DNA of 64,000 nt from Scylla paramamosain (Eukaryota; Arthropoda; Malacostraca; Decapoda; Portunidae): the NCBI RefSeq assembly GCF_035594125.1, contig NC_087178.1, forward strand, positions 9,092,501 through 9,156,500, in the 5' to 3' direction. The position numbers and the translations under genes are program-made. Under the pieces are notes generated by a model. The model was not told the origin of the DNA. It made no database searches and saw only the letters and a program-made list of their open reading frames with translations. Of the stretch, positions 47,974 through 61,420 are shown one piece after another; within the stretch, counting starts at the first letter, position 1; each line of letters begins with the position of its first letter.

Positions 47974-49202
47974 ATAGATGCCAAGTGACGATAAAAGAGA
48001 GACGAGTGAGTGAGCGAGGGCGCTAGAGCAGAGGTGGGAGGTGCCCGCTGTGCGATGAGTCTTTATCTCATTTGCCTTGAAAGTAACAGTTTATATTCTT
48101 CATCCAGTCTCCTTCTGTAATTAATTTAATTACTTTCCCTTTAGTTCCTCCTGTTAAGCCTCATGTAGTTAACAGCAGAGGAGTTACTTTAAAAGATAAA
48201 GTAACTAGAATTTATCCGGGCCCCATAGTTTAGTCACTAAAATTTCCAGAAATAAAGGTTTTCTTTATCTCTGTTAGCAGCCTGTGAGTGGGAGGCGAGG
48301 TGAGAGTGGTGGTGTGGGGTGCACCCTCTCCCCCCCTCCTTCCCTTCCGCATGAGTCATGCCCTCTTGACCACTGAGAGCTCAATGTGCGAGGCATTCCC
48401 ACGGGCAGTCATAGTCCAACTACCACTTGACAAATGCAGATCGTGTTGTGGTTTGCTTTAAGAGGATAAATTAATAATTACCGGCTGTATGCCCTGGCAT
48501 ATCTAAGTGGCCTTAGGAGTTTCCATATCAGTCTGCCTTGAGTGTAACTGTTTGTAACACACTTATATTGGAGATGTGACTCTTCAGCAGTGCTGAAGCA
48601 AGCTGAGTAGTTGGTGATAAAGTGAGAGATGAATTACCATCCTGATTGTTTGTGGGCACCTGTCAGTATTCGTGTCACTTTGTCTGTGTACTTATTTTGT
48701 GTTAAATGCTACTCTTGGCTGAGACTGCTCAGCTGTAGGTAACTTAAATAAAGAGCTGTGTATTATTCTCTTCTCAGGCCCTGACAAGGTCTGCTGTCCA
48801 GGAGGCTGTAAACGACATTACCTGGCTAGAGGCTATAACACGCTGTTGGACAGTGGGTGGATTTGATACGAGGGCGATAGTCCAACAGGGTTTTGTACCT
48901 CGAGCCTGTATGTATTGTCGCTTGTTATAATTGTCTGTTTCATAGAACGTGGCTGGCGACTCTTAATCAGTTGTTGGAATTGGTTGTGGTATTATTTCCT
49001 TTTCTGTGTGTGGGATAAACAGACTGGCGAGCTCAGTAGTGTGACCTGGCGTTACGACAGGCGTGTAAAGGATACAGGAGTCAGAAGGGACTCTGTACAC
49101 CCGTAATTAAGCCTTGCACCAAGTCATGTAAGTGGTTACTTGGAGGAACCTAGCCCAGCTTGAGACAGCTGTAAAAGGGGAAAGGAATTTGTGGTCGTAA
49201 CA
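47826..49202 (+). mobile_element. Solo LTR of a Gmr1-like element
   Basis: Starts TGTTGCGTGCAG and ends GTGGTCGTAACA, giving TG...CA ends over 1377 bp. GTAA occurs directly before (47822-47825) and directly after (49203-49206), a 4-bp target duplication as expected for Ty3/Gypsy. No primer-binding site or coding sequence follows. It shares its 5' two-thirds with the LTR at 18127 and its last about 300 bp with the LTR ending at 53342. It holds a (GA)n tract at 47882-47968. Confidence 0.8.
47882..47968. repeat. (GA)n inside the solo LTR
   Basis: About 87 bp of GA at the position equivalent to 18210-18294. Confidence 0.96.
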
Positions 49203-49560
49203 GTAATAATATATTTCAACATTCAATGATTGATTGTTGAAAATAGTGAGGATAAGTAAAACATGTTATAAACATTTTTTTTAACATCTTCATAGTTCAA
49301 CTCGTTGTAACACTATTTTCTTTTCTGTTTTGTTTTATCACGTTTTTACCATAGATCTTGATTCTACAGCTACTGCTGAGTCTGCTGGTGTCAACCAAAA
49401 TTGGCTATACAGTATATTAAGTGAGTTATGATGTATAATTCGCACACTTTGCACGGTCGATAATTCGAAATATGCAAAATATGGCAAAATGGTGGGTCAT
49501 AGAATAAGAAAGATGAGCCGTCAAAAGTTACCTAAGAGGAGGTATTTCCGAGACTGAAAT
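49203..49560. other. Unassigned stretch
   Basis: AT-rich sequence after the solo LTR; nothing recognised before integrase C-terminal sequence resumes near 49700. Confidence 0.4.
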
Positions 49561-51618
49561 CGCAATTTTTATATGCGATGGACACCAAAAGGTACTCTTG
49601 TCCAAATCATCGTTGTACCCTCTAGGGGCCAGGTGGAGCGGTGGGTTGTAGAGATGTGCGGGAACAAAATTAGAACCCCCTCGTTCCATTCCGGGAATAA
49701 GAGTTTATTATGATCGAAATTCCAAATTATAGTTTTGCTCCAGGTGATGAGGTATTGCTGCTGCTTCCTGTCCAAGGGTAACTGTTGGTAGTACGTTACA
49801 GTGGCCTTTATATATTAAAAAAGGTGGGGAAATTAGACTATATTATTGTCACTCCTGATTAGCGGAAGCTATCTCAGCTCTGTAACATAAATATGTTGAA
49901 ACCTTATTTTCGTAGGAGTGGGCCGTTGACTCCTCTTTAAGCCGTGAAAGTGGTACCTTTAGTTTCGTTTTTTTTTTTTGGGTGGGGAATGAGGGGGAAC
50001 AACCAGATAGCCAGTGTCTGGAACCAATTGTACCAGCAGGGCTGTGGGAACAAAATAGATTCAAGCTGCTCAAGGATAAGCTGACCACTTAAAGAAAGGA
50101 ACCCAGAGTGAGATGTTGGCCAGACGGGGGGAAGTATCCGTCTGTTTTCAGTAGTGTTCCGGGGAGGATCCCTGTGATGATAATATTGATGGAGGGGACC
50201 TCTCCCTAGTAAAATTGCCATCGTACAAGTTGAATCTTCATAAGCAGCAGCAGTTAGAGGAGGAGCTGTAATACTCGTACATGCTGGATCATGGTCTAAT
50301 GAAGCGTACCCCATAGTGAGTGGAGTTCTATCACCCTCCAGCTTAGGCCTGATGAGATGCACCCCATAGTGAGTGGAGTTCTGTTACCCTTCAGCCTAAG
50401 CCTGATGGGAGAGTGAGGTTTTGCATTGATTTTAGAAAAGTGAACTCCCTATCTAGGGTAAACACCTATCCCTTACTGCGGGCAGATGATTCCGTGGACC
50501 AAATTGGGGCTTCCACTTTCATGACCAAGGTTGTTTTAGTAAAAGAGTATTGGCAACTCCTCTTGACCAAGCGGATCAAAGATATTGCTAGTTTTGTGTC
50601 CAGCGGGGCTGTATATCAGTGTCAAGTTATGCTCTACAGTCTCAACAGTGCCCCGGCCACTTTTCAACATTTAATGGATCGTAAGGCTGAGAGAGTCCAG
50701 CACTGTGTAGTTCATATTAATGATATGGTCATTTATGACACCACCTAGCATGAGCATTTGAACAATGTAGAAACCCTGTTCTTTTGACTGCAGGAGGCCG
50801 GCCTAGTGGTTAATCTGGACAAGTGTGAATTCGTTGAGGCCCGTGTCCAGTATCTGGGGTATGTGGTAGGCCATGGTTATGTTACTCCGCCCGAGGCTAA
50901 AATGAAGCCAGATCAGGCGGGTACCCAGCCCCGACCTGTCGCCGAGCCCTTCAGCGATTCCTGGGGATGATAAGCTACTACTGCTGGTTCATCGAAGGAC
51001 ATTCATACCGCTGACACCTCTGACCAACTTACTACAGAAAGGGCGCCGTTGGAACTGGTCGAATGAAAGCTCATCCTCAAGGGTCGAAGCTGTGTTATGT
51101 AGTCTGTCAGTGCTCAAGGCGCCAGACTTCACTAAACCGTTTGGTCTTGCTGTAGATTCTAGTTAAGTCGGAGGTGTTGCAACATTAATGCAGTACGAGT
51201 AGAACAAGGTAAATCATCCTGTTTGTTACTTTTCAAAGAAATTTGTCCCAGCAAAGAAAAAAAAAAATTCAGTTATTGAGCAACAACTCCTTGCCATAAT
51301 CGTAGGTCTACAGCACTTTGAAGATTATATGTCCGCATATGGGTAAGTTTTTTACTGACCTTATAATTTCTGACCTTATAATATAATTAATTTACTGACC
51401 TTATAATATAATTAAAGCGGTTTAAGCTTAAGAATTTGAGGCTCACTCAATAGAGTCTCTTGCTGCAAGCGTATAATCATGATTCAGTACGTAGGGTGGC
51501 AAGGGGCTGATAATATACTTGGTAGTTGTTTGTCCAGGACGGGGACTTAAATACTGCTCAGATACAATTTAAAAAGATTGTAAGTGTGCTTCCAAAGATT
51601 TTCATCCGTGGGTGAGCG
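49561..51618 (+). mobile_element. Gmr1-like element 2, integrase end, RT and RNase H
   Basis: The integrase C-terminus is in pieces: YDRNSKL (49710), FAPGDEVLLLLPVQG (49735), GKLDYIIVTPD (49828), NMLKPYFRRS (49890). Then KLPSYKLNLHKQQQLEEEL (50215) and RT with RFCIDFRKVNSLSRVNTYPL (50415), FMTKVVLVKEYWQ (50518; the catalytic IDL Asp changed to VVL), QCQVMLYSLNSAPATFQ and VVHINDMVIY (50708; YIDD changed to HIND). RNase H remnants: VQYLGYVVGHGYVTPPEA (50850) and CYFSKKFVPAKK-like sequence (51220). RT active-site residues are lost; dead copy. Same integrase-first order as element 1. Confidence 0.83.
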
Positions 51619-53342
51619 TGTTACGAGGGGTGAAGTTATACCTTGTGTTTGTCTCAGTAAGCCCATTATTGTTGTGTGATTTATTCCTGACGCGCTGTCC
51701 TATGGGCACGTGTCCTATTTACTATAAGTTTTCGCTATGCCTACACCTTGTTATTCTCTTTTTATTTTTCTTCTTTCCTTTTACCGTAGCAATTTAAAAG
51801 TGATGACCATGACAGAGTAAGAGTAGTAGTTCTGAGTAAAGAAATAAAATTTCAGCCAGCATCCATAGATCCTTTGTACAAATTTCTAAAATTTGAAATA
51901 CCACGAGCCTCTTGCGTGGGGGGGATGCGTCTTTTACCCAGCCTCCTCTCATCATGTGGCCAGCCAGGGCGTGGGAAAGCATGAACTCGCTGCTTCTCAA
52001 GCCTCTGCGAATCTGCGGGACTACGGGCCCGAGGCAGCTCAATAGGCAGTGGTATGGCGCAGCGAAAAGACATACGTGTGTGAGAGCGGTGTCAGGCATA
52101 AGTCAAGTCAGATGCAAGGCTGGGATAGCTTTTATATATTTTATAGTTAACATATAACATATCTGGGGGAGTCATTTTAGACTCTGAGTTTGGAGGTAGC
52201 CGCCTACTCATGATTTTGAGGGTGTTAACCGTTTTAGTGTCTGTCTGGCCATGCAGAGCGGAGTTCTGTATGGTATTGTTTTCTCGTCTGAGTCAAGCTG
52301 ACTCCTTTGGCGTTTTTTTCATTTTATTATTATTTAGATACTACTGGCTCTTATTGTTGTCTATGTGTGCATGATTTGGTGGCCAGAGAATGGTTTCCTG
52401 TCCCGATTTGTGTTCTGAGGTCTCTTTTCCCCCTGAACAAGAGAACAAGGCCCATCTTCCGTAAGATCTGAGTTGTGCTGAACTCGAACCAGAGTGCTGT
52501 AATATTTTGGAGAGCAGTGGGTGGACGCTTTTGTGGATGGTATGCTCCAAGGATATATGGCGTTTCTCCCTAGTATGTGTCTGTCTGAGCCCTTTTCAGC
52601 ACTTTATAGTGCTGATAATTCCTGAGATGGTGGGCTCAAGCTCGAAAGTCGGCCATCTTTGTTCAGTTAACTTAATTACAGCATAAATTAAAGTTAAATT
52701 AAATTAAATTAAATTAAATTAAATTAAATTTAAATTAAAGACCTAAACGAAGCCAAACTTGGGAGGTTAAACACAACTCTAAGCTTGAGTTGGTGTGAGT
52801 CTCTTTTAGTTAAGAATCTTTGTTAATATGGCCACAGTTACTTTAAGGGGTATTTGAGTAATTTAATGCAGTACGCCCCTGCTTATTTTATTCGTAGTGC
52901 TTAGGTGTCTCCACCTGCCTGCCTGTGAGCGCACTTCCTTGCAAGGCACTCTGTGTATATAACGACGTGACTTCGTTTTCTCGTGAGTTGAGTACCTAGT
53001 GTCAGTGAAGATATAATACTTTGTTATATACCTTGACCTCTTAAATGTGTGTTCCTTGTTATGATTGTCCCTTCCTAGAACGTGGCTATCGATTCTTTCC
53101 CAGCTGTCGGAGTGATTTGGCAGTTGTAGTAATATTCCCTTCTCTGTTGATGAGTGAAACAGGCTGACGACCTCATTCGTGTAACCTGGTGTTATGACCA
53201 TCTGTGTAAAGGGTGCAAGAGTCAAAAGAGGACCTTGTAACCCATAATTAAGCCCTGCACCAAGTAATGTAGGAGGTGACTTGGGGGAAACTAGCCCAGT
53301 TTGAGGTAGCTGTAAGAGGGGCAGGAATTTGTGATCATAACA
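51619..53342 (+). mobile_element. LTR of a Gmr1-like element
   Basis: Starts TGTTACGAGGGG after the RNase H region and ends GTGATCATAACA (53342), so TG...CA ends are present. Its last about 300 bp match the end of the solo LTR (for example TAATTAAGCCCTGCACCAAGT versus 49105). The 5' part differs from the other LTRs, so it is another subfamily. It contains an (AAATT)n run at 52692-52736. It is followed by leader and gag-like sequence, so it may act as 5' LTR of a second unit. Confidence 0.65.
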
Positions 53343-53775
53343 GAATCTGGCAACTTCGCCAGGATCGCTGGAAGCTTCATAGCTATGTGGGGGAGACAGT
53401 TGTTTGTTATTTGTTTTATTGTCTTTTGTCTCCCTGCACTTCGCTTACGCCATGTAGGGCAAGGTTGGTAGCCGAGGTGATGCGCGATCCGAGTCCCCTA
53501 CCTCTGTTGGGAGTGGCAAAGCAGATCTGACACAATTTGGTGCGTGGACACGGAGTCCCACAAATAGCATCCGAGGACGGGCATGGCCTACACAGAGCCT
53601 TGGTAGTTTTTCCCAGACAGAAGGCATGTCTGAGGAGATGAGATTTAAGTTGGAGATGAGGAGAATGGAGGTGGAGGAGGTTAGAGAAGCTGAGGGATTG
53701 GAGGCTGAGAAGGAAAGAGAATTAAGAAATGGTGAGGCGTTTGAAGTTAATTCCGGAGTGTTTTTGAGAAAAAGG
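53343..53775 (+). mobile_element. Gmr1-like leader and gag N-terminus
   Basis: Directly after the LTR come GAATC and TGGCAACTTCGCCAGG, which may be a primer-binding site. An ATG at 53626 opens MSEEMRFKLEMRRMEVEEV and continues as a Glu/Arg/Lys-rich helix for about 50 codons before a stop at 53776. Such charged coiled-coil starts are common in gag of this group. The rest of gag is not found. Confidence 0.55.
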
Positions 53776-54330
53776 TGACAATTGTTTCGAAGATTTCAGG
53801 TCTCAGAGTTTGATTGACCTCAGGATGTCTGGGGCCCCTCTCCCCCGTGTTATGTCGAGTATTGTTTCTCTTGGTGTGGGGATGATTAGAAAAGTTGCTC
53901 GTCCGATCCCTCCGTCCACTGTGGGTTATGACGATGCAGTTGGTGCGAGCGTTACGACGCTTCGTCGCGAGACAGCGCTGATTAAGGTTGTCGGTGAAAT
54001 GTTGCTTGCCGCTCGGAAAGCACCCTCAGTGGTGCTGATGGCTTCGTTTGGCCGAGTTGTTATTGATTGTCAGATGCTGGGCCCAAGAAAGGTAGTATGT
54101 GATGATGGATGCCGTTCTTGAAGTGACAAGATATCGGGTTTGATGAGAGATGATTGCACACGAGAGCAGTTGCTGGGACCAGTCGAGCTGACTCAGATAC
54201 GTTAGCAGGGCTCATGTTGTAGCCGGTGTTTGTTGTTCTGTGTTGGCCACATGTGTTAATTTGGCTCTGTGTGCGGGAATGGGTGTCCTGCATCCTGGAG
54301 GGGAGCAACCGTTAGCTCGCAGTGGCGATA
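53776..54330. other. Unassigned stretch with a 103-codon plus frame
   Basis: A plus-strand frame 53810-54121 starts MIDLRMSGAPLPRVMSSIV. I recognise no family; it could be degraded gag or chance. Nothing on the minus strand. Confidence 0.35.
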
Positions 54331-54870
54331 CCTGTGTCAGGGGTTATTATTGGTGTGGTTGGGAGTCTTATAATTATAATCCGATGTCTTCATATTTCCG
54401 GGTTCTATTAAGGTGTTGAGGTAGTGATACTTGTCAGGAGTTGAAGCTGCATTTTTTCTTATATGCATGGGGAACTGTGGCCTGAGGTGTAGTAATCTGC
54501 CTTGATCCATAAAGCATGCTATACTTTTGCCAACAGTGTTATCATTCCTGTTTTCAAAACCACGGTGCTGAGCATTCACGCCTCCTATCAAGCATGTAGG
54601 TATATTATTCTATATTATTTTATTTATGTCAAGATATGGTAGGTAGGGTCTTCTGGGAGGTAGGTATGTTATAGCTGTTATTATTGATCCAAGAGTTGTT
54701 TCCTCTTATATGGTAACCATATTGGTTATGAAATCATGTATTAATTTGTGTTTGTAGTTCCTGTTGATTGCTATGGTTGATCCATCTTGTAGTTCACCTG
54801 AGCTGTTGATTTTGTGGACTATGTATCCAGGGATTTTCAGAGTCAGTATCTTTCATTCCGTGGCTAGTGA
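54331..54870 (-). mobile_element. Family-C-like LINE endonuclease fragment
   Basis: The minus strand reads ENRNDNTVGKSIACFMDQG and LNTLIEPGNMKTSDY, aligned with NRNNNTVGISISGLMNQG and NTLIEPGNVTSSDH of the near-intact copy at 32250-32430. Upstream (54600-54870) further endonuclease sequence is degraded. The GDFN block reads IGGVNAQ. Both ends truncated. Confidence 0.8.
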
Positions 54871-54919
54871 TTGATATGATCTCAGAATTGTTATTTATAG
54901 AAGAATCCGTTACTATTCT

Positions 54920-56392
<1,473 letters not shown>

Positions 56393-56934
56393 TTATTTAG
56401 TGTCTATAGGGAAATTAATCCATTTCAGCCACCTTTAAATGATCTCTTAGATTATCTCTTATCATAATTTAAAAATGAGAAAGGGCGGAGCTACAGTTTG
56501 ATGAATGCAATATGGTCGGCTATCTCAGCAGTAGCTAGTATTAATGACCAGGACGCAGGAAAGCATTCCTTAATTGCCAGGTTTATGAAGGCAGTCTTCC
56601 ATGAAAAACCGTTTTTCCCCCACTACCATACCACCTGGGATCCACAAGTGATCTTGCATTACATAATGAGCCTAGGGCCGATCAGAAACTTACCGGTCAT
56701 TCAGTTATCAAGAAAATTAACGATTCTAATGCTAATGATCTTCGGTCAACGTGGACGAGCCTTAAATTTATTGGACATCAGAAACATGACTATATCAGAT
56801 TCAAGAGTTTCTTTCAGTATAAGAGATCCATTAGAAACCTCCAGGCCAGGTGACCACATGTCGCAATTGGTATTCGAAGACTATATCCCAGACAGATGGC
56901 GGTGTTGTTACCTCGATTGTACACTACATAAGAA
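56393..56934 (+). CDS. DIRS-like tyrosine recombinase, N-terminal half
   Basis: Reads PLNDLLDYLLS, a TAA stop, then FKNEKGRSYSLMNAIWSAIS (from 56470), HSLIARFMKAVFHEKPFFP, WDPQVILHYIMSLG and LSRKLTILMLMIFGQRGRAL (56710-56770), and SRPGDHMSQLVFEDYI. The 'GQR...L..L' block with its arginine is the start of the tyrosine recombinase catalytic domain in DIRS elements. The frame breaks at 56935 where a CR1 element is inserted; the protein resumes at about 61190. The recombinase would integrate a circular DNA copy. Confidence 0.82.
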
Positions 56935-57118
56935 CATAAGAACATAAGAAATAAGGGAAGCTGCAAGAAGCGACCAGGCTTACACGTGGCAGTCCCTGTA
57001 TGAAACACACCTACTTATTTCCATCTGTTATTCCCATCCATAAACTTGTCTAATCTTCTCTTAAAGCTCTCTAGTGTCCTAGCACTAACTACATGATTAC
57101 TGAGTCCATTCCACTCAT

Positions 57119-60100
57119 CTACCACTCTATTAATTTTGAGAACCAATTTTTTCCTATCTCCTTCCTAAACCTAAATTTTTCAAGCTTGAACCCGTTATTT
57201 CTTGTTCTACCCTCGTTGCTGATCCTAAGAATTTTGCTTACATCTCCCCTGTTATAACCCTTATACCACTTAAAGACTTCTATCAGGTCCCCTCTTAATC
57301 TACGTCTCTCTAAAGAATGTAAATATAACAGCTTCAACCTCGCCTCGTAAGAAATACTCCTCATCCCCTGTATCCTTTTAGTCATTCTCCTCTGTACTGA
57401 TTCTAATAGACCTATATCTTTCCTGTAATGTGGAGACCAGAACTGCACAGCGTAGTCTAGATGAGGTTTGACCAGCGCCAAGTATAACTTTAATATTACT
57501 TCCGGCCTTCTACTTTTAACACTCCTAAAAATGAATCCTAGTACCCTATTTGCCTTGTTTCTGGCTTCTATGCATTGTTTCCCTAGACGGAGTTCAGAGC
57601 TAACTATAACTCCTAAATCTTTCTCGTACCCTGTACCTAACAGAGTTTGGTTGTTTAATGTGTACCTATTGTGTGGGTTTCCTCTACCTACGCTAAGCAC
57701 TTTGCATTTATTGATATTAAATTGCATTTGCCATCTATCCGTCCATTCATTCATTCTATCTAAGTCTGCCTGCAAGACGATGGCATCCGATTCTGACCTA
57801 ATTAATCTACCTATCTTTGTGTCATCCGCAAATTTACTAACATCACTACTAATTCCACTATCCAAGTCATTGATATATATTAGAAATAACAATGGCCCTA
57901 ATACTAATCCCTGTGGCACCCCACTAATTACATGACCCCACTCGGATTTCGAGCCGTTTATTAGCACTCTCTGTCGCCTGTTACCAAGCCATGACCCTAT
58001 CCAACCTAACACCTTCCCATCTATCCCGTGTGCCCTAACCTTTTTTCAGGAGCCTTTGATGGGGTACCTTGTCAAATGCTTTACTAAAGTCCAGATATAA
58101 GATATCATAACTATCACCATTATCTACTGCCTCGTACACCTTATTGTAAAAACTTAACAAGTTTGTCAGGCAAGACTTCCCCTTCGTGAAGCCATGCTGT
58201 GACTGATTTATTAAGTTATGTTTGTCTTAATGTTCCCAAGTTTGTCAGGCAAGACTTCCCCTTCGTGAAGCCATGCTGTGACTGATTTATCAAGTTATGT
58301 TTGTCTAAATGTTCCCTAATGTTCCTCGCTATTATTGACTCTAACATTTTACCTACAACTGAAGTTAAGCTGACAGGTCTATAATTAGACGCTAAAGTTT
58401 TATCTCCTTTCTTAAAGATGGGTACTACATTAGCCTGCCTCCACATTACTGGTACCTCACCCGACTCCAGTGATTTGCTAAAGACAGAAACTAACGGCTC
58501 ACTAATAATCTCTTTACATTCCTTAAGTACTCTGGGATATATTTCATCAGGTCCTGGTGACTTGAACTTTTTTAGCCTATCTATCTCCTGTTCCACTATC
58601 TCCCTAGTTATGGAAATATCTGTCAGCTTCTCATTCTCATCTGCTCTATACACCTGTTCACTATCTGGCATATCCTGCATGTTTTCCTGGGTGAAGACAG
58701 TTAAAAAATACTCATTCAGAAGTTTACTAATTTCCTCCCCAGAACTAACCAGCTCCCCATCTGCTGCCTTTAATGGACCTACAGTATCCTTATTCTTCAT
58801 CCTGTATACCTGATAAAATCCCTTGGGGTCCGTCTTCGCCTGGCTGGCTACCTTTAATTCATAATTGTCCTTAGCTTTCCTCATTAACTTCCTGACTGTT
58901 CTAACTAATTCATTATATTGTGTCCTTAAAACTTCTTCACCTGCCCTTAATCTCTTATATATACTTCTCTTACCCCCTATATAATGGTTTAACCTAGCAG
59001 TCATCCATTTAGGGTCATTTTTTTGTGATCTTATTGTTCTATACGGGATATTTGCTAACTGACCTGTATGAACTTTATCTACGAAATATTTATACAGTTG
59101 ATCTACATTTACTTCACCTAATCTTCTCATCTCGTCCCCTACCATCCTCTCCCTTCCCTCATCTACTCGCCTCGACCTCACCTCTCTCATTTCAGCATGA
59201 CCTGACATTCCAACATAAACCTATCTCCCCCCTTCCTCTTTCCTCCTCCCTTCCGGAGCCTCACCTCACCTCTCTCATCCTGCCTTATCTCTCTGAACTC
59301 CGTCCCTGTCCTGACCTCACCCTGCATCCTTTGCCAGTCCACTCCTTGGAGGTACCTTTTTAATTCTTCAAAATCTGCTCTCCTAAATTCAGGTATTTTG
59401 CTAGTGTTTTTGTTTCTAACAGTTTCTTCCCATTCTAAATTGTACCTAATTTCCCTATGGTCACTGTTACCTAGCTGTCCTCCAACCTCTACCTGCGTGA
59501 CTGCTTCCTCCCTGTTAGTAAGAATTAAATCTAGAATATTATTCCCCCTTGTGGGTTGTACGACTACCTGTTTTAAAAAATTATCCTGAATTACCTTAAG
59601 AAATTCCTCTGTTTCCTTGTTACCCACAATCAGACTCCAGTCGATATTCCTAAAATTAAAATCTCCTACCACACATACCTGACTGTACCTGCCTGCTCTA
59701 TTTAATCCCTGCCACAGTGAGGTGTTAATTTCCTCTGTACTGGTCGGTGGTCTGTAAACTACCCCTAGTACTACTGACTGCGATCCTTCCTTAATATCTA
59801 CCCATATCGACTCTGCTTTGTTATCTATTTTAATTCTATTGTTCATACAACACTGTAATGTGTCCCTAACGTATAACGCGACGCCTCCTCCTCTCCTGTT
59901 TTCCCTATCTTTATAGAACATTGTATACCCATCTATCTTAACCTCTGGATGAAATACTTTTCCTGACATATCTAACCAAGTTTCAGTTAAAGCAATGATA
60001 TCAAATTTCTCTACGCACGCTATTCCTCTAAGCAAGTCTGTTTTATTCAGCATAATTCTACACTTTGTGTAGTAAACACTTAAGCTACTTCTCACCATCC

Positions 60101-60200
60101 CTGAGCTAGCTACCTTTCTAGATTTAACTAATTTGCCCCTCGCCTTCTCCTCACTACCCCTTCTTCCCTCCCGACTAACGAAAAAAGTGCTGGAGTGCAA
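57119..60200 (-). CDS. CR1 ORF2, endonuclease-RT, three frameshifts
   Basis: Endonuclease 60200-59187: FDIIALTETWL (59995), GGGVALYVRDTLQ, VLGVVYRPP, CVVGDFNFRNIDW (59670) and LGNSDHREIRY (59475; SDH). RT 59208-58216 and 58012-57119: PVMWRQANVVPIFKKGDKT, SNYRPVSLTSVVGKMLE (58395), QHGFTKGKSCLTNL, AFDKVPHQRLL (58080), SGVPQGLVLGPLLFLIYIND (57930) and KFADDTKIGRL (57840; FADD). The end has QRRMTKRIQGM and LYLHSLERRRLRGDLIEVFK, typical of CR1. Catalytic residues of both domains are present. Confidence 0.92.
58159..58316. repeat. 79-bp tandem duplication in CR1 ORF2
   Basis: AAGTTTGTCAGGCAAGACTT occurs at 58159 and again at 58238, with the following sequence to GTTTGTCT repeated. The unit is 79 bp, not a multiple of three, and so breaks the RT frame just before motif A. 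Confidence 0.9.
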
Positions 60201-61087
60201 TTACCTCCCGCTCGAGTGTTTCCGCCAAAACACGAACACCCTGGCGTGACAAATGCACTCCATCCCTGGCGTACAAGGTGTCCCTACCATAGAAAAGGTC
60301 CCAGTTGTCGATGAACGTCCATCCATTACTCCTACAATGATTCGCGAGCCTGCGATTCACTGTAATAGCCCCGGACAGCCACTCAGCACCAACTCCCCTC
60401 CTCGGCAAGACACCACATACCACAGGGATCCCTCCCTTGTCCCTAATCCTGTCCAAAGCTTGCCGAAACCTCCTGATAAGCTCCGCACTCCTGACCTTAC
60501 CAAGGTCATTCCCTCCAGCACTGAGAAAAACAATGGGCTTGGTCCCATCTTTTTCCAAGCACGTGTCTAGCCTATCAGCTACCTTCCCTATCCCGGCCCC
60601 CGGCAAACACCCTCGACCTACGCTTCCTATCCCTAGCACAGAACGCACTATCTAAGTGCCTAACCTGACTATCACCAAACACAAGCACTCTATCTTGGGG
60701 TAGGGTAACTGCATCTACCCCCTCCTTCTTGTCTCCTCCCGCCCTGTCCACCTTCTTTTTCCCTTCCTCCAGCACATTGAAGGGATTCTTCGTCTCTACG
60801 CAAGGTGCCCTGAGGACCTTCACCCTCTTGGCTCCCCTGCACACAACCGACCACTGCTCCTCCGTCGCCTTACTAGGTAAGGTGACGGTGGGGCACGACC
60901 CTCCCACAGGTGCTGAGATGCTCTCACAGAACTCAGCCTGCAGGTCTGAGATCCTCTCACGAAACTCAGCCTGCATCTCGGAGATCCTTCGATGGAACTC
61001 AGCCTCCACCTCTGAGACCTTCGCAACGAAGGCCTCGAGAACAGGAGAACTAACACAACCAGTCGACTCACCAACACAAGGCGCCAT
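60175..61087 (-). CDS. CR1 ORF1 with SGNH-type esterase, frameshifted
   Basis: Starts MAPCVGESTGCVSS at 61087. A short coiled-coil part follows with three similar units (EVEAEFHRRISE, MQAEFRERISD, LQAEFCESIS). Then VLVFGDSQVRHLD (60690; block I serine), a frameshift near 60600, FLSAGGNDLGKV (60520; block III Gly/Asn) and LYARDGVHLSRQG (60240; DxxH of block V). These make up the Ser-Gly-Asn-His set of SGNH hydrolases, a known CR1 ORF1 feature. The lipid or ester substrate is unknown. Confidence 0.86.
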
Positions 61088-61190
61088 GTCTACACTAGCC
61101 AGCTATATTAGCGTCAGGTCAATGCTCACTAAACACGTCCGTTCACTAGGAACTCTGACCTGAGATAGGAACCCTGACCTGAGACTGCCT

Positions 61191-61420
61191 AAACCGGACA
61201 AAAGATATAAGGGGTAGAGTCACTAGATTCTTCCTAACCACAAAACCTACGATTAAAATGGCTTCACGAGATACATTACGTCGCTGGACAAAAGACATAA
61301 TGAAAGCTTCTGGCATTGACCTTAATACTTTTCCGCCTGAAACTCCCTCTCTCCACGATTATATCCACTATCGGAAGGTCCGGGGAGTCAACCTTTACGA
61401 AACACTACAAGAGACCTATA
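61191..61420 (+). CDS. DIRS-like tyrosine recombinase, C-terminal part
   Basis: From the CR1 5' end the plus strand reads RTKDIRGRVTRFFLTTKP, ASRDTLRRWTKDIMKASGID, then NTFPPETPSLHDYIHYRK and a stop at 61420. In intact DIRS recombinases this region has 'aSrdTi.rWik.vm..aGid...f..HStR' followed by the tyrosine. Here the H-x-x-R block is changed (PPETPSLHD) and the end is short, so the copy was probably inactive before CR1 entered. Confidence 0.8.

Larger units (their letters stand above)
56935..61190 (-). mobile_element. CR1-type LINE, nearly full length
   Basis: Minus-strand element with ORF1 (61087-60175, esterase type), ORF2 (60200-57119) and a 3' end made of ATAAGAAC-like 8-bp units (56933-56955), the usual CR1 tail form. 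It sits inside the recombinase of a DIRS-like element. Coding lesions are frameshifts near 60600 (ORF1), 59200, 58160-58316 (a tandem duplication) and 58038 (A run). Because these are few, it is probably a fairly recent insertion. Confidence 0.9.

Noticed and set aside
57468..60655. Plus-strand frames of 60-155 codons across the CR1
   Set aside because: All lie antisense to CR1 ORF2 or ORF1, which have clear catalytic motifs.
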